Shown in pieces: positions 53,349-57,629 of a stretch of DNA of 57,629 bases. Below the pieces are notes generated by a model. The model had not been told where the DNA came from. It made no database searches and was given only the letters and a program-made list of their open reading frames with translations. Source of the DNA: Planctomicrobium piriforme (GTDB taxonomy: Bacteria; Planctomycetota; Planctomycetia; Planctomycetales; Planctomycetaceae); assembly GCA_945860955.1 (NCBI GenBank), contig CAMATH010000047.1, positions 1 to 57,629 on the forward strand, written 5' to 3'. The translations under genes were made by a program, and so were the position numbers. Numbering within the stretch: the first letter of the stretch is position 1; each line of letters opens with the position of its first letter.

Positions 53349-55148
53349 ATGAACGACAACACCACTCAACCGCCGAACCTGGTTGTCGATGCGAATCCAC
53401 CGAGCGGCCGCTTTCCCTGGCTCCGGCTGGTCGCGGCGTTTGGATTGACGACGGCGCTGGTTTACCCGATTGGCCGAACGGTGGTGGTGGGGCTGCTCGT
53501 GGGGATTCCGGAGCGAGAATATCTGGTCGCGACGATTCTGGGGGTCTTGGTTCTCGCAGGATTGACCTGGAATCTCGCCCCGCGGATCGCCTCGCCCCGC
53601 GCCCGACGCGGCGTCGATCTGGCGGTCACGCTGCTGTGGATTGTGCTGGGGCTGGCACTCTTGTGGGTCAGCGCCAGTGACTTGTTTGGGTTCGGCGTGG
53701 CGGGACCGCTGTTTCTGGTCAGCACGATCGCCATCGTCCGATTGGGGTGGGTCACGTACGATTTCGCGAACTGGCGACGGCGGCTGACCTGGGTGGTGTG
53801 CCTGTTGCCGTTCGCGGGTCTGTTTCCTCTGCTGATCAAAGTGGTCGGATTGACCGGCGGGGCGAAAGTCCAGTTTGACTGGCGGTTCGCCACGCGAATC
53901 GACCCGGGATCGCAATTGGCCGTCCCTGTCCACGACGGCGGCGATCCAGGCTTCGCACTGGAAATTGTCCCCCGCCCTGAGGAGGATTTTCCCCAGTACC
54001 TCGGGACCGATCGCAATGGCGTCGTTCCGAACGTGAAAATCTCAGACGATTGGACGAACCAGCCCCCCCGGGAAATCTGGCGACACGACGTGGGAGCGGG
54101 CTGGAGCGGCTTCGCGGTCGTGGGGGGCTACTGCTTCACTCAGGAACAGCGGGGGGACAAAGAATGCGTTGTGTGCTATGCCCTTGCCGACGGGGCCGAG
54201 CAATGGGTTTTGGCAGACGTCGCAAGGTTTGAATCGGATATGGGGGGCATCGGCCCCCGTGCGACCCCGACGTTTGACAACGACCTCCTGTTCACAGTGG
54301 GGGGCACGGGATTGCTCAATTGCATACGTCCAGACACTGGCTCGCGGCTATGGCGAGTGGACATCCTTCAGGACAATCAGGGAGGGCCAATCTCCCATGG
54401 TGTCTGTGGATCCCCGCTGATCGACGGCGAGCGGGTCATCGTCAGTCCGACCGGAATGCAGATCGGTTGCCTCGCCGCCTATGAACGGGCAACTGGCGAA
54501 CGCCTCTGGCAGGGGGGAAAACACTCGGCGAGCTACGGCTCCCCAGCACTCTTGGAGTTGGCAGGCGTATCACAGGTCGTCATCACGACGTCCGATGGAA
54601 TCGAAGCGGTTTCGCCCGAAACCGGAGAATCGCTGTGGGAATTCCCCTGGACCAATGAGGTCCACGTGAACTGTTCCCAGCCGATCGTCGTCGATGCGCA
54701 ACAAGGACGAGTTCTGATGTGCAACGGCTACAACGGCGGAAGCGTGCTGCTGGAGGTCCACCCAGACGGCTCCGGGTACTGGAAAGTGACCCCGGTCTGG
54801 ACCAGCCGGGGGGTGTTGAAGACGAAATTCACCACCGCCCTGATCCACGATGGTTTTGCCTATGGCCTGGATGACGGCATTTTCGCCTGCATGGATCTGG
54901 CGACCGGCAAACAGCGCTGGAAGGGGGGCCGTTACAAGCACGGCCAAGCACTTTTGGCGGGAGGCCTAATTGTCATTCAGGCGGAAGATCCAGGTGACAT
55001 TGTGCTGGTGCGCCCGAACTCAAAACGGCTCGAGGAACTCGGGCGCATCCCCGCATTGGCCACCACGACCTGGAACAACCCGGCAATCGCCGGCAGGCGA
55101 CTGCTGGTGCGCAACAACCGGGAAGCGGTCTGTTTTGAGCTACACTGA
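53349..55148 (+). CDS. PQQ-binding-like beta-propeller protein with membrane N-terminus
   Basis: 599 residues. About five hydrophobic segments cover residues 22-165 (LRLVAAFGLTTALVYPIGRT, LLWVSASDLFGFGVAGPLFL and others). The rest is an exported or periplasmic beta-propeller of the PQQ-like type, with repeated W-containing blades: WYHDVGAGWSGFAVVGGYCF-like and CYALADGAEQWVLADVARFE, WRVDILQDNQGG, GIEAVSPETGESLWEFPW, LATGKQRWKGGRYKHGQALL. No PQQ ligand triad is obvious. Such proteins are very common in planctomycetes and their role is unclear. It converges on the cyanophycinase-like gene with an 18-bp gap. Confidence 0.88.
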   Translation: MNDNTTQPPNLVVDANPPSGRFPWLRLVAAFGLTTALVYPIGRTVVVGLLVGIPEREYLVATILGVLVLAGLTWNLAPRIASPRARRGVDLAVTLLWIVLGLALLWVSASDLFGFGVAGPLFLVSTIAIVRLGWVTYDFANWRRRLTWVVCLLPFAGLFPLLIKVVGLTGGAKVQFDWRFATRIDPGSQLAVPVHDGGDPGFALEIVPRPEEDFPQYLGTDRNGVVPNVKISDDWTNQPPREIWRHDVGAGWSGFAVVGGYCFTQEQRGDKECVVCYALADGAEQWVLADVARFESDMGGIGPRATPTFDNDLLFTVGGTGLLNCIRPDTGSRLWRVDILQDNQGGPISHGVCGSPLIDGERVIVSPTGMQIGCLAAYERATGERLWQGGKHSASYGSPALLELAGVSQVVITTSDGIEAVSPETGESLWEFPWTNEVHVNCSQPIVVDAQQGRVLMCNGYNGGSVLLEVHPDGSGYWKVTPVWTSRGVLKTKFTTALIHDGFAYGLDDGIFACMDLATGKQRWKGGRYKHGQALLAGGLIVIQAEDPGDIVLVRPNSKRLEELGRIPALATTTWNNPAIAGRRLLVRNNREAVCFELH

Positions 55149-55166
55149 ACGTTCCCCGACCAGTTC

Positions 55167-56966
55167 TCACTCACAAACCAACGGCGAACTCGGTTCCGGA
55201 GTTTCGTCGTCGGCGGCTTCGTCAGAGGCGACCACAAACCGCCGGCTGTCGTTCTCGTCGATCGTCCCCACGCGACTCCGTTCAATCAGGTCATACCGAT
55301 CGCCTCCGAGCAACGGTTCGAAATCCTCTTCCGACTGCTGGTCGGAGTCGATCTTGTCGAAGACCGCGACGCGGTTATAGCCATAGACCGCGAGTTCCCG
55401 ACCGCGAACCACCACGGCGGTCGACTCATCGATTCCCAACCCGATCAATTTGGGGTGAAGTCTCTTGAGATGCGCCATGTCTCCCTTGCGATTCCGTTGG
55501 GTGAAGAACGGATCGATGGCGGTTCCCGGGAGAAACGCCAATCCGTCTTCGTATCCTTCACCCATGATCTGACGGTTGTTGATCGGGTTGCCGCGGACCA
55601 GATAGCTGGCCAAGACCGAAGCTCCCGCCGCGTTGCCACCAATCGCTCCATCACGGGCGAGAACTTCATGCAGAGCCACTTCGGCCTGAGTTTCTTCCAG
55701 CGCGTCGATGATTCGCCACTGACGCCCTCCGGTGAACCACACTCCTCCAGCTTCACGCAGCAGATCGAGCGTTTTGGGATCGTTCGCTTCGTGCTGGTCG
55801 CGAATGTGGAGTGACAGGGTATTTTCCGCACCGGCCTCTTTCAGCCAGCGCACCGTATCGCCATCTTCCGGAGGCTGTTCGCCATACGCGGTCGTGATAA
55901 CGATGATCAGCGCCTGCGAGCCACCCGAGGCGGACACAAACCGTTCTGCCGCGTCTCTGGGAATCTCGCCACCGCCGACGACAACCAGTGTGCCACTGGG
56001 GAGTCCGCCACGACTGATCGACGGGGGGGTGTTCTCCCGTGGATTCAGCCGCTTGTTCGCGGACCGGGCCAGCGCCAGCAAATCGACCTCCTGCCCTTGG
56101 GACAAGAGTTCCGTGCGGTGGGGCTTTTCCCCCGCGCCGGCCAGGCAGGTCATCACCTGGGAATCGGATTCATCCAGGACGGTCATCGTGCGACCTTGAA
56201 CGACCAGAGTCGTCCCCTCGTCAATTCCCAATCCGACGAGTTCAGGATAGGCCGACAGCGCATTCATCAGGCGATCCTGCCGATGCCGCTTGAGAAAATG
56301 CTGATCGACAACCGTGCCGCGAAGAAAACCGAAGCCCCGATCGAGTTCCGGTTCGGGATTTCCCCCCTTGATCATCACTTCCGACATGATGGCGGCACCA
56401 GCCGAGGTTCCGCCAATCACGCCACCGCGTTCGAGAACCTTCCGGAAGCATCGCTCGGCACGGGTGTCGAGATAGGTCTCGGTCAGTCGCGATTGATGTC
56501 CGCCAATGAACCAGACGGCGGTCGCCGTCTCCAGGGGAACGCAAAACGCTTCGGAATCGGCCGTTTCGCGGTCGCGCGTGTGCAGAAAACAGAGATCCTG
56601 GACCTTCAGATTTCGGAACGGGGCGATCCGGGGCTCAATCTCGGGGTTGTCGGCCGTCTCGCTGGCGGTAGTGATCACCACCAGTCGACAGTCGTCCCCG
56701 CCACCGTATTCTGCGAACCGCTGCAAGGACGATTCGGGGAGCCTGCCGCCCCCAGAAATGAACAGAGTCCCCGTCACTGGCTGAGCCGGTGCGAAATTCA
56801 GTCGTGTTCGCGCCGCAGTTTCACGAACCGGTTCCGCCGCGAACGCGGGAGAAACAGTGAGGCAAACCAGCGCCAGTCCAATGGACCTCCATGCCCCCCG
56901 CACGAACGACGGGTAGAACGTCCCTTGTGAGCTTCCCAGCTCGTGCATTGGCTCAGATGACATCAT
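55167..56966 (-). CDS. Tandem peptidase S51 (cyanophycinase-like) protein, second domain inactive
   Basis: 599 residues from the ATG at 56966, with AGGAGG eleven bases upstream (a GTG at 56993 is also open). After a signal peptide ending VSPAFAAEP come two homologous S51 domains, at about 60-300 and 320-560. Domain 1 has GGVIGGTSAGAAIM with the Ser nucleophile at about 188, GTVVDQHFLKRHRQDRL with the His at about 223, and GIDEGT with the Glu. In domain 2 the same places read GAIGGNAAGASVL (Ser to Ala), TAIDPFFTQRNRKGDM (His to Phe) and GIDEST. So only the first domain can be catalytic. The family cleaves cyanophycin or N-terminal Asp peptides outside the cytoplasm. The substrate is unknown here. 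Confidence 0.88.
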   Translation of the reverse strand: MMSSEPMHELGSSQGTFYPSFVRGAWRSIGLALVCLTVSPAFAAEPVRETAARTRLNFAPAQPVTGTLFISGGGRLPESSLQRFAEYGGGDDCRLVVITTASETADNPEIEPRIAPFRNLKVQDLCFLHTRDRETADSEAFCVPLETATAVWFIGGHQSRLTETYLDTRAERCFRKVLERGGVIGGTSAGAAIMSEVMIKGGNPEPELDRGFGFLRGTVVDQHFLKRHRQDRLMNALSAYPELVGLGIDEGTTLVVQGRTMTVLDESDSQVMTCLAGAGEKPHRTELLSQGQEVDLLALARSANKRLNPRENTPPSISRGGLPSGTLVVVGGGEIPRDAAERFVSASGGSQALIIVITTAYGEQPPEDGDTVRWLKEAGAENTLSLHIRDQHEANDPKTLDLLREAGGVWFTGGRQWRIIDALEETQAEVALHEVLARDGAIGGNAAGASVLASYLVRGNPINNRQIMGEGYEDGLAFLPGTAIDPFFTQRNRKGDMAHLKRLHPKLIGLGIDESTAVVVRGRELAVYGYNRVAVFDKIDSDQQSEEDFEPLLGGDRYDLIERSRVGTIDENDSRRFVVASDEAADDETPEPSSPLVCE

Positions 56967-56993
56967 GTCGTCGGAATCCTCCTGAAAGACCAC

Positions 56994-57503
56994 GTACCAC
57001 GTGCGTGTGGAACCCGCGCCACCGCCGCAGACACTCTCTCGTCCGCGAGGTTTTGCTGGTCAAAACCCAACTTGGCGGGCTTTATCGTAGAAAACCACCT
57101 CCTGTCGGGGAAGCGACAAGCCGCCTGCCTGTCGCACAGTTCCTGACGCGTGCTGGTTGACACATGCGAAATCTATGCCTGTTTGAATTTTTCCGCAATA
57201 TCAGCTCCGGTCAAGGAGAATTCCCGGCCGATTGGCCGAATTCCCCGGAATCGACGCTGCGGGCAGGCTTTTTCCTCACCAATCGCTGCGGAAATCGGCT
57301 GCGTCAACACAGGGCACTCCTGCTGCCAAATGCGACAGGTGTGCTGTTTTTGAGACTCAACGCGGGAATTCTTCCCCGGATTTGAGAAGGACTCAAACCG
57401 GTTCAAGAAACACTCCCTCTTGTGCCATCGACCGATTGAACCGGCAACTTGCGACCAACTTCGCTGTCGATCGTTGTTTCCGCCGGCGAGGGTGGAATCT
57501 AAG
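56994..57503. other. Upstream region of the cyanophycinase-like gene
   Basis: About 500 bp with no gene. Apart from a weak CCGGTTCAA/TTGAACCGG inverted repeat near 57399 and 57435 I see nothing to name. Confidence 0.5.
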
Positions 57504-57569
57504 AACCTGTCCAAAATCAAAACCGTTGTTTTGTAGGGTTCATCGCGGCGCAGACGGCTTCGCATCCCG
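57504..57569 (-). repeat. Dispersed repeat, copy 2 (PYKTT-type, inverted)
   Basis: Inverted diverged copy of 53210-53275. Reading on the minus strand it begins MRSRLRRDEPYKTTVLILDR and continues open for about 110 more codons with no homology I recognise. Confidence 0.6.
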
Positions 57570-57629
57570 TAGGAACACCCGAAAAAGAATTCTGTCGATC
57601 AGTGAATCAGCGATTGGAAGCCCATTGGC

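Noticed and set aside
1-57629. tRNA, rRNA and CRISPR
   Set aside because: I looked for T-loop signatures and for regularly spaced direct repeats and found none that fold or space convincingly. The frequent palindromes are unevenly spaced and belong to several families.

Overview
The window looks like chromosomal DNA of a Planctomycetota bacterium, probably order Planctomycetales. The basis is family content rather than any marker gene. It holds a membrane-bound dehydrogenase with HEAT repeats and cytochrome c of the PVC type, a PSD1/DUF1549/LamG/DUF1553 cytochrome, a DUF1501 Tat protein, an ECF sigma factor with a TIGR03067-like tail, a sigma factor fused to a Ser/Thr kinase, a PQQ-like propeller protein, archaeal-type (H4MPT) C1 genes and many secreted proteins of unknown role. 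DNA is GC-rich throughout. I found no rRNA, tRNA or CRISPR.

Layout. 1-8.3 kb is a worn accessory stretch. It has the 5' part of a sigma-kinase fusion gene, a 7Fe ferredoxin, an ECF sigma/membrane protein pair, two IS66 transposase remnants, an AlkD-like protein with a histone-H1-like tail, and three copies of one internally deleted Y1-transposase (RAYT) element. 8.4-10.2 kb is an ECF sigma/small membrane protein/signal peptidase I operon. 10.4-13.8 kb holds three secreted proteins (a small one, an LRR protein and a BamE-tailed one). 13.8-14.3 kb is a decayed RAYT gene interrupted by palindromic repeats. 14.3-26.5 kb is a long minus-strand run: SMP-30 lactonase, oxidoreductase/MFS/PPK2/FAH-fold cassette, RluD-type pseudouridine synthase, TPR membrane protein, PVC cytochrome protein and FIST protein.

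26.9-35.2 kb is plus strand: SLC13 transporter with RCK_C domains, WecA-type glycosyl-phosphate transferase with an extra C-terminal domain, GmhB phosphatase, two Hsp20 genes behind a strong sigma-54 promoter match, and a GAF-HlyD adaptor. 35.3-45.2 kb contains the PSD1 cytochrome, an NYN-nuclease-like protein, a tiny HsdM remnant, a CxxC cluster protein, an HU protein, a lipoprotein, PyrD, Uma2, a Tat oxidoreductase and an sdpR-sdpI pair. 45.6-57 kb holds an ECF sigma with a membrane-anchored tail, DUF1501 and PD40 proteins, a C1 cluster (ATP-grasp, Fae, methylene-H4MPT dehydrogenase), a PQQ-like protein and a tandem cyanophycinase-like protein.

Themes. Four ECF-type sigma factors occur in four different architectures, and two of them share a candidate AACTTT-N15 promoter. 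Non-autonomous repeats are abundant: a RAYT-derived MITE family and several palindromic families, one of which forms part of a coding sequence. The C1 genes point to H4MPT-linked formaldehyde oxidation. I see no complete defence or other obviously new multi-gene system. The best leads are the MITE family, the sigma fusions, the tandem cyanophycinase with a dead second domain, and the sigma-54-driven hsp20 pair.
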